From assembly GCA_963847085.1 (NCBI GenBank), contig CAWJYO010000010.1, positions 286,298 through 350,297 of the forward strand: a stretch of 64,000 bases of DNA, written 5' to 3'. Shown here piece by piece: positions 45,416 to 54,166 of this stretch; position 1 is the first letter of the stretch, and every line of letters starts with the position of its first letter. The notes under the pieces are model-generated. The model did no database searches, was not told the origin of the DNA, and saw only the letters and a program-made list of their open reading frames with translations. The translations under genes were made by a program, and so were the position numbers. This stretch comes from Ilyomonas sp963847085 (GTDB taxonomy: Bacteria > Bacteroidota > Bacteroidia > Chitinophagales > Chitinophagaceae).

Positions 45416-45535
45416 TTAATCTAAAGTCATATCAATGTGATTTCCTAAAATGCTTTCTAAACCGGCATCGGGTATGAATGTCGTTAGAGTACTTTCATAA
45501 TCTTCACTTAACCAGTCTCTACTTTTTAGGTTGTA
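45416..45535 (-). repeat. 120-bp direct repeat, in-gene copy (rep 3' end)
   Basis: Identical to 43,918-44,037. It covers residues 291-329 of Rep and the stop codon. Confidence 0.9.
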
Positions 45536-46405
45536 TTCCCATTTTATGTAATCATCAGTTACAACGCTTTTTGCTTTTTCACGCTTTGCATTCTTGGGTA
45601 AATTGAATCCAAAGCGGTCTATTAATCTACATCCTTTCATTGCTGCGTGAATATTATCTAAAGCGCGAATGTAAATTTTTACGCTACCTCTTTTACCTCT
45701 GTTTTTCTTACCGTCCGGTTCGGTAAAAACCTTTGTTTCATACTTAATTACTTCAATCAAATCTTTTTCTCTATCTTCTACTTTCCGCATGTTTTGTGCA
45801 TCTCTATGCGTAAATTTCCTTGTCCATAGCGTTAGCCATTCATCAATAACAGTTTCTGCCATTTGCTTGTTTGGTACTATCAAATGCAGATGGGGGTTAT
45901 ACGTCCTGCTTTTCGGGTTGAAATTACATTCTACTGTCTTTATCCCCATCAGCTTTTCACCTTTGCCTCTTTGCGCCTTTATTCGGTATTTAGTAGTAAT
46001 TTTTGTAAAGCCTCTATTAAGTGCTTTAATCATTCTTGTGAGTTGATTTGCTTTAACAGCTTTTACAGTAAGCGTTATAAAATAGGGTTCGTTCCAATTT
46101 TTTAGCACCGGCAAATACTTGTTTATCAACTCTGCTTTTCTTATACCACAACAATAACTGCAAAAGCGATTTCTACAAAGCGGTGCATACATTTTGCCAT
46201 CTGCCGTATAAATAACGTTTTGACAACGCCAAGTATTCCAGTAAGCCTTCACCCTATCTTTTGCTCTTCTTTCTTTCGCCACGTCAATCAAACTTAGCAT
46301 GGTAGTTTGCGTTATCAATTTAGATTGTGCGCGGCGTTGCACAGCTTTTTCGCTGGTTATATCGCTGCCGTTACCGTATAGTAGCCGCATTGTATTTTCT
46401 TGCAT
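45416..46405 (-). CDS. HUH-type Rep protein (rolling-circle replication initiator-like)
   Basis: The 329-residue protein has a Cys cluster (LCRNRFCSYCCGIRK, about 76-90), motif 1 PYFITLTV (about 107-114), the HUH motif NPHLHLIV with His172 and His174, and a YxxK-type motif 3 in EVIKYETK with Tyr222. This is the Rep_1-like order, in which Tyr nicks DNA at the origin and metal is held by the two His residues. In an integrated element it may allow rolling-circle replication after excision or aid mobilisation. Its last 39 codons are duplicated at 43,918-44,037. The frame is intact, unlike many neighbours. Confidence 0.85.
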   Translation of the reverse strand: MQENTMRLLYGNGSDITSEKAVQRRAQSKLITQTTMLSLIDVAKERRAKDRVKAYWNTWRCQNVIYTADGKMYAPLCRNRFCSYCCGIRKAELINKYLPVLKNWNEPYFITLTVKAVKANQLTRMIKALNRGFTKITTKYRIKAQRGKGEKLMGIKTVECNFNPKSRTYNPHLHLIVPNKQMAETVIDEWLTLWTRKFTHRDAQNMRKVEDREKDLIEVIKYETKVFTEPDGKKNRGKRGSVKIYIRALDNIHAAMKGCRLIDRFGFNLPKNAKREKAKSVVTDDYIKWEYNLKSRDWLSEDYESTLTTFIPDAGLESILGNHIDMTLD

Positions 46406-46466
46406 TGCTTATTTGTTTGTATCGGTTTGTGCTAATGTATTGAGAGAGCTTTGGCAAATGGTAGCC

Positions 46467-46487
46467 ATAGGAAGTTACTTTCCCTAT
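46467..46487. promoter_or_regulatory. Near-palindrome upstream of rep
   Basis: ATAGGAAGTTACTTTCCCTAT is an imperfect 21-bp palindrome in the 98-bp gap between the HTH gene stop and the rep start. It could be an operator or a Rep nick-site hairpin. No experimental basis. Confidence 0.35.
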
Positions 46488-46503
46488 TTTCTTTTTCGAT
46501 TGC

Positions 46504-46821
46504 TTAAAAAGTATCTGCTTCGCTGTTGATTTCAGCAACTGTTTTCTTTCGTCCGGCTTTTATCCAGTCGGTTAATTCCTGTTTGGAAAAATAAAGCCGT
46601 TTACCACGCTTGCTTACGGGTATCTCTGCTTTGTGTACCAATGTGTAAAGTGTAGGTACAGAAAGAGAAATTAATTCGGCAGCCTGTTGAATAGTTAAAA
46701 GCTGGTCAGTTTCGGGTTGTGTTGACGGAGCGTTGCCATCACGGACGGCTTGTATAACCTTCTCTGCGGCTCTATCGAACATTATTTGAAGGTCATGTAG
46801 AGACACGGTTACTATCTGCAT
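46504..46821 (-). CDS. HTH (excisionase-like) DNA-binding protein
   Basis: The 105-residue protein ends with a HTH_17/MerR-like winged helix domain: LLTIQQAAELISLSVPTLYTLVHKAEIPVSKRGKRLYFSKQELTDWI, about residues 41-88. Such proteins serve as excisionases or regulators of integrative elements and often sit beside rep. The N-terminal 40 residues form a helix (LHDLQIMFDRAAEKVIQAV). It lies directly upstream of rep on the same strand, so it may control rep expression or element excision. Confidence 0.82.
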   Translation of the reverse strand: MQIVTVSLHDLQIMFDRAAEKVIQAVRDGNAPSTQPETDQLLTIQQAAELISLSVPTLYTLVHKAEIPVSKRGKRLYFSKQELTDWIKAGRKKTVAEINSEADTF

Positions 46822-46899
46822 ATACGTTTATTTTATGCAGCAAACCAAAAGAAACATTTAGGGGAGAATAGGGGAAGACCTAAAAGACCTGATGAGACA

Positions 46900-48033
46900 T
46901 CAAACAATACCAAAATACTTTTTTGTTGTTTTCTCCATGTGAGCATAGGCTTTATTATCATAACGCGGTTTAACATTGGCCGTATATTCCTTTCCTATTT
47001 CAATATAAATAGCTCTAAATAAATCTGTATCTGCAAGCTCTGGTAAGGCTTTAGCTTTCTTACATCCGGTAATAAAGCCTGTAATCTGTCGTTCGCTTAA
47101 ATGACTGCTAATATTGAGGTCTTTAATTGCTTCTTTTATGAGCGAAACTTTTGTTTCATCCTTATTGAGTAATTCATATAAGGTTTTAGAGTTATTATCA
47201 CTTTTTTTCCTATTTCTTTCTCTTCCTTGCAACCTTAAATCAACAACTTTTAAAGCACCGTCAATCTTGCTTTTTATTTTGTCAACAGCTACGTTTTGTT
47301 CTTTGTTTAATTGATAATTCGTAAGGTATGAGCCGCTTTCTTTTATTGGGTTAAATATGCTATGTATCTGATACTTCCAATTTGTAAGATTTCGTTTTAA
47401 CTGGTGCAATCTTTCTTTATCAGCGTGTACATCTTCATGTACCTGTTTATTAATGTATTCTTCCATTTTCGATAATCCATTAACCAATTGCTCAAAATGC
47501 TTGTTATCTTGTTCTCTTAACCAATTTTCAAACTCTTCAAAAGTTGTAATTCTTATTTGTTGTGATGGCATAAATGGCGGCGATATTTCTAAATAAGTTT
47601 GGTGTTTAAAATTTTGATTTATAGAATTAGCATTAAATATTGGTGTTAGTTCATCCACAAATTTCTTTTCGTCCTTAAACCACGCCTTTAAAATGTTTCT
47701 ATACCTTGTTTCTTCATCTTGTGAATTGCTAATGTAACCAGCATCCAATTCTAATTTTCTATTATTTATTATCAATTCCAATTTAAGTTTATCGGCATCA
47801 GTAATTAATCCTTTTTCATAAAGCATCAGACTGTTTATTTGTTGTAAAAGTTCGTTGGTAGTAATTACTAAGTGTTCTACCAATCTATTTTTAGTGATAA
47901 ACTTTGCTTTTGCTATGCCAGGCATGTACATATTTTCTTCTGGTTTTCCATCCATTATTGGAAGTCTGTTCACAAAGTATTGTTTCACTTCACCGAAATA
48001 GCTTCTCATTTCAAAGGGAATATGGTAAGCCAT
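46900..48033 (-). CDS. Unknown protein, second gene of an overlapping pair
   Basis: The 377-residue protein is soluble, Lys/Asn-rich and mostly helical. Features are MRSYFGEVKQYFVNRLPIMD near the start, a long charged middle section with coiled-coil character (VHADKERLHQLKRNLTNW), and a C-terminal DLNISSHLSERQITGFITGC block followed by SYADMP-free basic sequence. No enzyme motif was found. Its ATG overlaps the upstream gene by 28 bp, suggesting coupled translation and joint function. It occupies the cargo position between integrase and HTH/rep in element 1. The frame is intact despite decay of neighbours. Confidence 0.6.
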   Translation of the reverse strand: MAYHIPFEMRSYFGEVKQYFVNRLPIMDGKPEENMYMPGIAKAKFITKNRLVEHLVITTNELLQQINSLMLYEKGLITDADKLKLELIINNRKLELDAGYISNSQDEETRYRNILKAWFKDEKKFVDELTPIFNANSINQNFKHQTYLEISPPFMPSQQIRITTFEEFENWLREQDNKHFEQLVNGLSKMEEYINKQVHEDVHADKERLHQLKRNLTNWKYQIHSIFNPIKESGSYLTNYQLNKEQNVAVDKIKSKIDGALKVVDLRLQGRERNRKKSDNNSKTLYELLNKDETKVSLIKEAIKDLNISSHLSERQITGFITGCKKAKALPELADTDLFRAIYIEIGKEYTANVKPRYDNKAYAHMEKTTKKYFGIV

Positions 48034-48650
48034 TTTTTGTATGTGGCAATTAAAATATTCAGATCAGTTTGATTAGCTGGTGTTACGCCTTCCCCTTTGT
48101 TAAAGTAACTTTCAATAAATTCAATTAATAGAGCTTTCTTTTGCTTTGAAAACTTTTTGTTCGCTTTGATGTTTCCTTTTATTGTTTCTAAATATGTACC
48201 CTTACCAATAGGCGCTCCGTAACCTGCCGGTAGTTGTCCGTAACTGTCTTGTGTCCAATCAATATAATCAGTAATGGCTTTATACCAATTTTCTTTATGA
48301 ATGTTTTCAGTAATACAATGCCATGTATAATTAATTGTTGTAACAAGTTTTAACGGGTAGTAAGAAAAGTAGGTTTTCCGAAACCATGGCGCACTGTTTA
48401 ACTTTTTATGTTCTTTGCAGCAATTTGGAAAAACAGCTAAAAAATCAACAGCAGTTTTAAACGTTTCTTTGTGTGAATCACAGCAATTTGGAAAATTGGG
48501 TGGCTGCACATAACCTTGTAATGGCTCAGTATCGTATGGATGCCTTCCAAAATGCTCTCCACTTATACCGGCTACATACGCTTGTTTGCCATGTACCTTT
48601 TCAATTGCTTCTAATACAGCGTTATCATTAATAGAGTAAAAATTCAACAT
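48006..48650 (-). CDS. Unknown protein with duplicated FPNCCxxHK motif
   Basis: From ATG 48,650 the product is 214 residues. Two copies of the motif NFPNCCDSHKETF and VFPNCCKEHKKLN are 22 residues apart (about 61-93), suggesting a metal-binding or disulfide-based unit. Aromatic-rich segments follow (WFRKTYFSYYPLKLV, YKAITDYIDWTQDSYGQLP, AGYGAPIGKGTYL). No signal peptide or membrane helix is seen. It is the first gene of a two-gene unit, overlapping the 377-residue gene by 28 bp. I do not recognise the family; a role in element maintenance or host defence is only a guess from position. Confidence 0.58.
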   Translation of the reverse strand: MLNFYSINDNAVLEAIEKVHGKQAYVAGISGEHFGRHPYDTEPLQGYVQPPNFPNCCDSHKETFKTAVDFLAVFPNCCKEHKKLNSAPWFRKTYFSYYPLKLVTTINYTWHCITENIHKENWYKAITDYIDWTQDSYGQLPAGYGAPIGKGTYLETIKGNIKANKKFSKQKKALLIEFIESYFNKGEGVTPANQTDLNILIATYKKWLTIFPLK

Positions 48651-48794
48651 CAGATTTTCTTTTGCTTGTTGCAAATCTCAAACGCTTGTTTTTTCTTCGT
48701 AGTTGTCATAAATAAACTTGCCATGTATTGTTCATCCAAGCAAATAAAACTCCTTATATGACAAAATGGTTAAATTTATCTTTACACTTTGGTT

Positions 48795-50057
48795 TTATGA
48801 GATCATTAGGTGGTGTTCTAATGCAGTATGCTTTATTCTCTTAAAGGCTGTTAGTGCTTTTAATGTTTCGGCTTTACTTTCATCTTCAAAACCAGCTAAG
48901 TAGTTTTGTGTCGTCTGTACATTGCCGTGTCCTAACGCTTCACTAATAAACGAAACGGGCGCACCACTTCTTTGAAGGATAGTAGCAAAGCTGTGCCTTG
49001 CTGCATAGGTCGTTACATTGTTTTCAATACTAAGATCAGTACAAATAAGTTTCATGTGATTGTTTACAACATGGGTTATTTGTTGTATTAATTGCCTTTG
49101 CTTTTCGGGTGTTAATCCTTTAGATAATATTGAAATATAAATGTGCTTTCAACTTGTTTTCTATTTCCCCATCTCGTTATGATTGCTTTAATATCTTCAT
49201 TTAAGAGGCACTCGAATTGCTTCAACTTTGCGCTTTGTTTTTGCTGTTTTTGCTCTTTCAAAAGAAAGAACATTGCCTTTAATATTTCCATAAGTAAGCA
49301 AGCACATATCTTTCATGTTCATGCCATTGCAGAAATACATGAACAACCAATAATCTCTTGCCATTTGCGTTACGTCTCCTTCTGAATGCACCATAATTAT
49401 AGATAGCGGCAATATCATTTAAAGAATAATGATTTTTTTACATTATGTCCGGTAGGTATCTCATAACGTTTTTTACCAAATGGGTAAAAGTCTTTTGTGA
49501 GCAAACCATCGTTAATTGCCATTCCAAATAAGGTGCGTAACGACCTTAGATATATTCCAACAGTCGTAATACTACCACCGTTCTTAATCATCCAATTTTC
49601 ATACTCCCTGTAAAGTGGCAGGTGTAACATCTCTAAACTTTAAACCCAGTTTGAATTTGTTCAAACTTCTTTGCGCGCACTCATAAGTAATTGCGGTGCT
49701 AATTCGCCCTTCTGTACGCAAGGCTTTTGCATATTCTGTGAAAGCAGAATCAATTGTTTCTTTTGCGGCTCTGTTTTGATAATAGTGTTTTTCAAATTTA
49801 TTCCAGTCGAAATAAGGCAGTTCGTCAATAATTATGGTTGCTTTGTCTTCATAGGCTTGTATGCTTCGCTTTAATTCTTTCTCTTTATCGGATTGTCTTT
49901 TGCCAAACATCACTCGCTCAAAATCCTCCCTTGTTAAGCTGTAATCAGTAGGATAATAATTTTGTTTGCGTTCAAAAGTTACGCGAAGTTTAACCGGATA
50001 AGTGTTATCACTCTTCTTTCTTCTCGTATCATGAATTATAATTGCGGTTGTTCTCAT
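48795..50057 (-). pseudogene. Tyrosine recombinase of element 1, multiply frameshifted
   Basis: Four open pieces in different frames rebuild an integrase of about 420 residues. The N-terminal arm-binding region begins MRTTAIIIHDTRRKKSDNTY at ATG 50,057. The SAM-like core is next, then the catalytic domain with FCNGMNMKDMCLL, AARHSFATILQRSG, EALGHGNVQTTQNYLAGFE. The probable Tyr nucleophile is in QNYL. The first catalytic Arg position carries Asn (CNGMN). Breaks occur near 49,620 (GGG for GG), 49,400-49,430, 49,200 and 49,110. The start overlaps the twin TTTGCATAC repeats. Confidence 0.85.
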
Positions 50058-50077
50058 TTGCATACGATTTGCATACA
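50055..50077 (+). repeat. Element 1 right-end twin repeat (candidate integrase arm site)
   Basis: CATTTGCATACGATTTGCATACA has two TTTGCATAC units 11 bp apart and overlaps the start codon of the element 1 integrase. It matches 38,009-38,031 at 21 of 23 bases. Confidence 0.75.
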
Positions 50078-50204
50078 AACTTAATAAATAAACACATAAT
50101 AATACTAAATAAATTAGGGTAAAAAGTTTAGCAAACCCAATGCCTATAACACTTTTAAGACGTTTTCTTTATGCTTCCTATTTCTTTTGTTATGGCGTAA
50201 TTTA

Positions 50205-50267
50205 TGACTGTTAATCAGAGGGTCACTGGTTCAAGTCCAGTTTCGGGAGCCTGAAAATGAAGCACTT
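50205..50267 (+). repeat. Attachment repeat, copy 2 (junction of elements 1 and 2)
   Basis: The 63-bp copy of the tRNA-Asn 3' half and downstream bases differs from copy 1 at one position (T to C, 50,251). It lacks the 5' half of the tRNA, so it is not a functional tRNA gene. Confidence 0.9.
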
Positions 50268-50296
50268 GCGCTAAAAATACAGTAAGTGCTTTTTTA

Positions 50297-50320
50297 TTTG
50301 CACCAGAATTTGTACCAAAT
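50297..50320 (+). repeat. Element 2 left-end twin repeat (candidate integrase arm site)
   Basis: TTTGCACCAGAATTTGTACCAAAT has two TTTGYACC units 12 bp apart, 46 bp after the att core, the same distance as in element 1. It matches 63,834-63,857 at 23 of 24 bases. Confidence 0.75.
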
Positions 50321-50380
50321 AATTCGGTTTCTTTTCGCCAAAAAATAAAGCAACGATTTGCATGTCGTTGCTTTATTTTT

Positions 50381-50681
50381 TTAGTTTACCATCTTATTAT
50401 TTCGCTTTCCTATCAGAAAACTTTCAGCATCCTTTTCAATTTCCTCTTTGCTCTTTTTTTTATGCTGAAGTGCCCATGTATCCAATTCTGATCTTTTAAA
50501 ATAAATCAATTTGCCACTTGGCACATAATAAGGTATCAATCGTCCACTCGTAAGCTTATACATAAATGAAGCACTTCTGCCTAAATAAATACAGGCTTCT
50601 TCAAAAGTCAGAATTTCTTTTTTGCAGAAGATAAATCATTTTACTTCCTCTTTCCATTTGCTCACTATTCTCGCTTTCCAC
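50381..50681 (-). pseudogene. HTH (excisionase-like) protein of element 2, one frameshift
   Basis: Reading from GTG 50,681, with AGGAGG six bases upstream, the product would be about 100 residues. It ends in a HTH_17 domain: EILTFEEACIYLGRSASFMYKL, then LIPYYVPSGKLIYFKRSELDTW. A single extra base in a run of six T (50,618-50,623) breaks the frame between the N-terminus and the HTH. The canonical Shine-Dalgarno sequence is unusual in this phylum. The gene is the counterpart of the HTH gene in element 1 and may act as excisionase or regulator. Confidence 0.7.
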
Positions 50682-50702
50682 TTAACACCTCCTGTTTTTA
50701 AA

Positions 50703-51647
50703 TAAATAACCCAAGTTGCTAGTTAGAAAGGGATAGAAAGAGAGCATCGGATTAAAGAATAATTTTGAGTTACCACACTTAAAACTTCTTAACCGATGCT
50801 CAGTGAAGATAAAATTATAGCAATTTATTGTTTTGTGGATGACTTACTTAAAGGAACCGGACGAAAGGAAGATGGCAGAAGAAAAGTAAGTGACAGTGAA
50901 GTCATAACAACAGCCATCGTATCCTCTCTTTATTTTGGCGGGCATTCAGACAATGGCAGGCATTTTATGAAGATGGACAGGATTATGTCCTTTGATGTTG
51001 GATAAAAGCAGATTCAACAGACGTTTGCACAGTTTATCTGACTTTTTGTTTCAGTTATTTTTTCAGGTAGGTCAACATCTTAAAACAATAGCCGGAGCAA
51101 GTGATTATGTGATAGATTCTTTTCCTGTAGCTGTTTGCGACAATATCCGCATTAGCAGAAGCAAACTTTTACAAGGGAAACAATGGAGAGGAAAACAATG
51201 CAGTATGAGGCGATATTTTTATGGAGTGAAAGTGCAGGTTTTAACTACGGCCAGCGGTATACCGGTAGAGTTTTGCTTTGTTCCTGGTAGTGAAAGTGAT
51301 GTGCAGGCACTTAAAAAGCTACCTATGAGTGTAGCGCCTGAAAGCAGTATCTATGGTGATGCTGCTTATACAGATTATACGATTGAAGATGACATGAAAG
51401 AAACCGAAATGGTAGAACTGATGGTACAGCGAAGAAGCAATGCAAAAAGAAAAGATGAGCCATGGCTAAGATTTTTAAAAGAACAAATGAGAAAAGGAAT
51501 AGAAACAACTTTTTCATCAGTCAAAGCATTGTTTCTTCGCAAAATACATGCAGTAACGTTCAAAGGCTTCTTACTTAAAATCCTAATGTTTATTGTAGGT
51601 TTTACTTTTAATAAACTTGTCTATTAATTAGCAACTTGGGTTATTTA
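50703..51647 (+). mobile_element. IS982-type insertion sequence
   Basis: TAAATAACCCAAGTTGCTA (50,703-50,721) is a perfect 19-bp inverted repeat of 51,629-51,647, extendable to 23 bp with one mismatch. The 945-bp unit encodes one transposase. The ACCC-type terminus fits IS982 family elements. No direct target duplication is evident next to the repeats. It abuts an hsdS remnant on its right. Confidence 0.85.
50796..51627 (+). pseudogene. IS982-family transposase, one frameshift
   Basis: The first part (MLSEDKIIAIYCFVDDLLKG, then VSDSEVITTAIVSSLYFGG) and the second part (LDKSRFNRRLHSLSDFLFQL, YVIDSFPVAVCDNIRISRSK, SIYGDAAYTDY, MRKGIETTFSSVKALF) belong to one DDE transposase. The D, D and E positions are in DSFPV, GDAAY and ETTFS. 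One extra base near 50,996 separates the frames. IS982 transposases are normally a single ORF of about 280 residues, so this copy is either inactive or mis-sequenced. Confidence 0.85.
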
Positions 51648-51887
51648 AGTGGAATTAGTAAACGCAATGCCGATTGTTTGCTTAGCTGATTTAAAGAAAT
51701 ATCTTTTACTGTATTGGCTTGCAAATTGAAAGCTTAAAAATTCAGGATGTAATAAACCTGCGTTGGCTCTAATTTTAAAAATATGATTTTGATGAATGCA
51801 GTTTGGAACCTGATTGTACCAAACCGCACCTCTTCCTGGCTTATCAGGATCGCCGCCTTCCGTCAAAAGAATAACACCATCTTTCAA
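51645..51887 (-). pseudogene. hsdS: Type I specificity subunit (HsdS) fragment
   Basis: The 80-residue open frame reads DGVILLTEGGDPDKPGRGAV, then NCIHQNHIFKIRANAGLLHPEFLSFQF and YFFKSAKQTIGIAFTNST. This is the characteristic central part of an HsdS target-recognition domain. Both ends are missing and the C-terminal end abuts the IS982-type element. It is unrelated in sequence to the corresponding part of the element 1 hsdS, so element 2 once carried its own restriction operon. Confidence 0.75.
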
Positions 51888-52563
51888 TAGATATCAGGTT
51901 TTTTTCTTCTTTACAAATGTTTGACTCCTTTTGAATTTTTCTATAAGTTGCTGGATTGGATGGGAAAAGGTATCGTTTTTGCTCCTTTCTGTTGATTTAA
52001 ACTGGTTCGTTGTACTTTTATCGTTCGCTCAGATATGCTATTCTTTCATTTGGTTCTTTGCAATTGTAATTGGTAATCGTTACCAATCATGATCTATTCT
52101 AAGAATACAAACCTTCTTGCTATATCAAACAAAAAATAAATGAAGCTCAGGTCAAAGTAGTAGATGCTGCCAATACACAATTACTTTAGCTCTATTGGTA
52201 GTTAGGTATTTACATTGAAATTCCCATAAGACTCGATCGTGCGACTTCGCTAATCATTAAACAATAAAGCCACTAATTGCCAGAGGCTTTTTTATCCAAG
52301 GGCAGCGGAATTAGGGGATCTTAGCAAGCGAAATTTCCAATCTTGTTAAAAGCTTATGGCAGAAAAAGCAGACATATGCCATACAAAATTACTGGGCAAG
52401 AAGATGGGTTATGTGAATAGACTCATTCAAGGATGAACCGCTTTCGCCATTTACTTATTCGACGGGGAAGACATTAAGCAACTTTCAAGTCCTCCTACAC
52501 CTTGCTTATGCGCTAATCGTCTGGAAATATTCGCTAATTTTCGGATAGCCTCCATCTTTTGTA
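51888..52563. other. Gene-free degraded region
   Basis: No frame above background is seen. A weak hairpin AAAGCC...GGCTTT (52,266-52,290) followed by TTTTA could be a terminator. The remainder is likely decayed DNA left from the restriction operon. Confidence 0.45.
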
Positions 52564-53340
52564 CTAATCTTTATACAAGTTAGCTGCAAATTTTTCTGAT
52601 AATGTTTTGGGAGCTAACCATACCATAAAAGCACCGAGTCTGTTGATGAATCCGGCAATAACTTCCCGCTTCTTTTTAAACATGCTTTTGATTGCAATTG
52701 ATGCAACTTCATCGGCAGTCATGTTCAGCTTTTCGCCTGCTTTCATTGCTTTTTTTCCAACGTTAGCACGCACGCCAAAATCAGTATGGGTGCCGCCGGG
52801 AGAAAAGCAGATAACCGCTACATTTGTTTTTTTCAACTCAAATTGTAAAGCTCTTGTAAAGCTGACAACAAAGGATTTACTTGCGGCATAAGTGCTTAAA
52901 AAAGGAACTGCCTGGTAAGCTGCAGGGCTTGCAATATTCATGATGTAAGATTGCTTTTGTTTTTGCAATACGGGTAGAAAAAGAGAGCTTACAGCAACCA
53001 TTGAAATCATGTTTACGTGCATCATTTCTGTATGTTCCTGGGCAGTGTATTTTTCAAACCTTCCGCTTAATCCGTAACCTGCATTGTTGATAAGAATATT
53101 GATTTGAATATTACTATTTGCGATCCAATCAAAAATGGTTCGACCAGCTTTATCATCTGATAAATCAACACATAAAAAGCGCGCATCAATTGCATATTGT
53201 TGAATTAAATCAGAAGCAATTTGGTGTAATAAATCTTCACTTCGTGCAACCAAAAACAAGTTTATTTTTCTGGCTGCAAGCTGGTAAGCAATGGCTTTAC
53301 CTATTCCTTTGCTGGCGCCTGTAATTAATGCATACGACAT
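52564..53340 (-). CDS. Short-chain dehydrogenase/reductase
   Basis: From ATG 53,340 the product is 258 residues with the classical SDR pattern: ALITGASKGIGKAIA (TGxxxGIG cofactor loop, about 4-18), NNAGYG (about 87-92), the catalytic Ser in MNIASPAAY, and YAASK (Tyr-xxx-Lys). It uses NAD(P)H on an unknown carbonyl or alcohol. It lies 28 bp downstream of the PhyH-type gene on the same strand, suggesting a two-gene operon. Location inside element 2 makes it accessory metabolism. Confidence 0.9.
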   Translation of the reverse strand: MSYALITGASKGIGKAIAYQLAARKINLFLVARSEDLLHQIASDLIQQYAIDARFLCVDLSDDKAGRTIFDWIANSNIQINILINNAGYGLSGRFEKYTAQEHTEMMHVNMISMVAVSSLFLPVLQKQKQSYIMNIASPAAYQAVPFLSTYAASKSFVVSFTRALQFELKKTNVAVICFSPGGTHTDFGVRANVGKKAMKAGEKLNMTADEVASIAIKSMFKKKREVIAGFINRLGAFMVWLAPKTLSEKFAANLYKD

Positions 53341-53368
53341 ATATAAAAGCGTAAAGGTGAAGCACAAT

Positions 53369-54166
53369 TTATCTGAAATAATGATACAATGCCGTTCTGG
53401 TTTTTTCATTTTTAGGCATGTACTTGCCGGTAATCATTGGTATATACATAACACGGCGAAGGCTTTTTTCTCCTATGTAAGGAGATTGCTGTACCCGATG
53501 CCATAAACGACCATCGTGAACCGTAAGATCACCTGCTGATATATTAAAGCCACCTTCTTTTTTATCGGGTTTGTGAGTATAATATTTTTTACCAAACATC
53601 AGGCCCAGCATCCTTTGTTTATGTGTACCCGGCAATACACGCAAGCCGCCATTTTCGTATGGACAATCGTCCAAATGAATCCCTACATTAATCATTGGCA
53701 TAATGCGGTGACCAAAAAACAAATCACGCGGGCAGTCGGTATGCCATCCCATTTTACTAAATGTTCCGTTAGGCACCCGTATATAATGGTTGAATACCAG
53801 ACCATCTTTTTCCTGCTCACCTATTCTGCCTTCGTAAGGATACAGCAAAGGCAACAAAGCCTGTAAGCGGGCATCGTCAAGCAATTCATGTAAAAGCGGG
53901 CTGAACAACGACAAAAAACACGAGCGCTGAATTAATTTATTTCCATGCTCATCAACACCAAATTTTAAAAGAGTTCCATTGACTTTGGTCCTGCCTTCCT
54001 CCAGCCATTCTTTATCTATGCGATCAATTTCTCCGATGACAACTGCTACTGTGGCTTTATCTAAAAAATGAGGGAAACGTATCACACCGTTTTTATTATA
54101 AAAACGAAGCTGATCGTCCGTTAATTCGGTGCCTAAAGAAAAATCGGGAGATTCAATTACTGCCAT
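53369..54166 (-). CDS. Phytanoyl-CoA dioxygenase family protein
   Basis: The 265-residue protein is an Fe(II)/2-oxoglutarate-dependent oxygenase of the PhyH family. GWHTDCPRDLFF carries the HxD iron ligands and TVHDGRLWHRVQQSP the distal His, with Arg downstream (SLRRVMYIPM) to bind 2-oxoglutarate. ENGGLRVLPGTHKQ is the usual family motif. Substrate is unknown. The pairing with an SDR recalls oxidation followed by alcohol dehydrogenation, as in tailoring of small molecules; this is inference only. Confidence 0.88.
   Translation of the reverse strand: MAVIESPDFSLGTELTDDQLRFYNKNGVIRFPHFLDKATVAVVIGEIDRIDKEWLEEGRTKVNGTLLKFGVDEHGNKLIQRSCFLSLFSPLLHELLDDARLQALLPLLYPYEGRIGEQEKDGLVFNHYIRVPNGTFSKMGWHTDCPRDLFFGHRIMPMINVGIHLDDCPYENGGLRVLPGTHKQRMLGLMFGKKYYTHKPDKKEGGFNISAGDLTVHDGRLWHRVQQSPYIGEKSLRRVMYIPMITGKYMPKNEKTRTALYHYFR

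Larger units (their letters stand above)
37962..50250. mobile_element. Integrative element 1 in tRNA-Asn
   Basis: This 12.3-kb segment lies between two 63-bp copies of the tRNA-Asn 3' end. It carries a tyrosine recombinase at its right end (frameshifted), a HTH protein, a HUH Rep, an unrecognised gene pair, a broken type I restriction operon and a small duplicated cassette. CATTTGCATACNNTTTGCATACA occurs just inside each end. No conjugation genes are visible, so it resembles a mobilisable or satellite integrative element. Frameshifted integrase copies imply it may be immobile. Confidence 0.85.
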
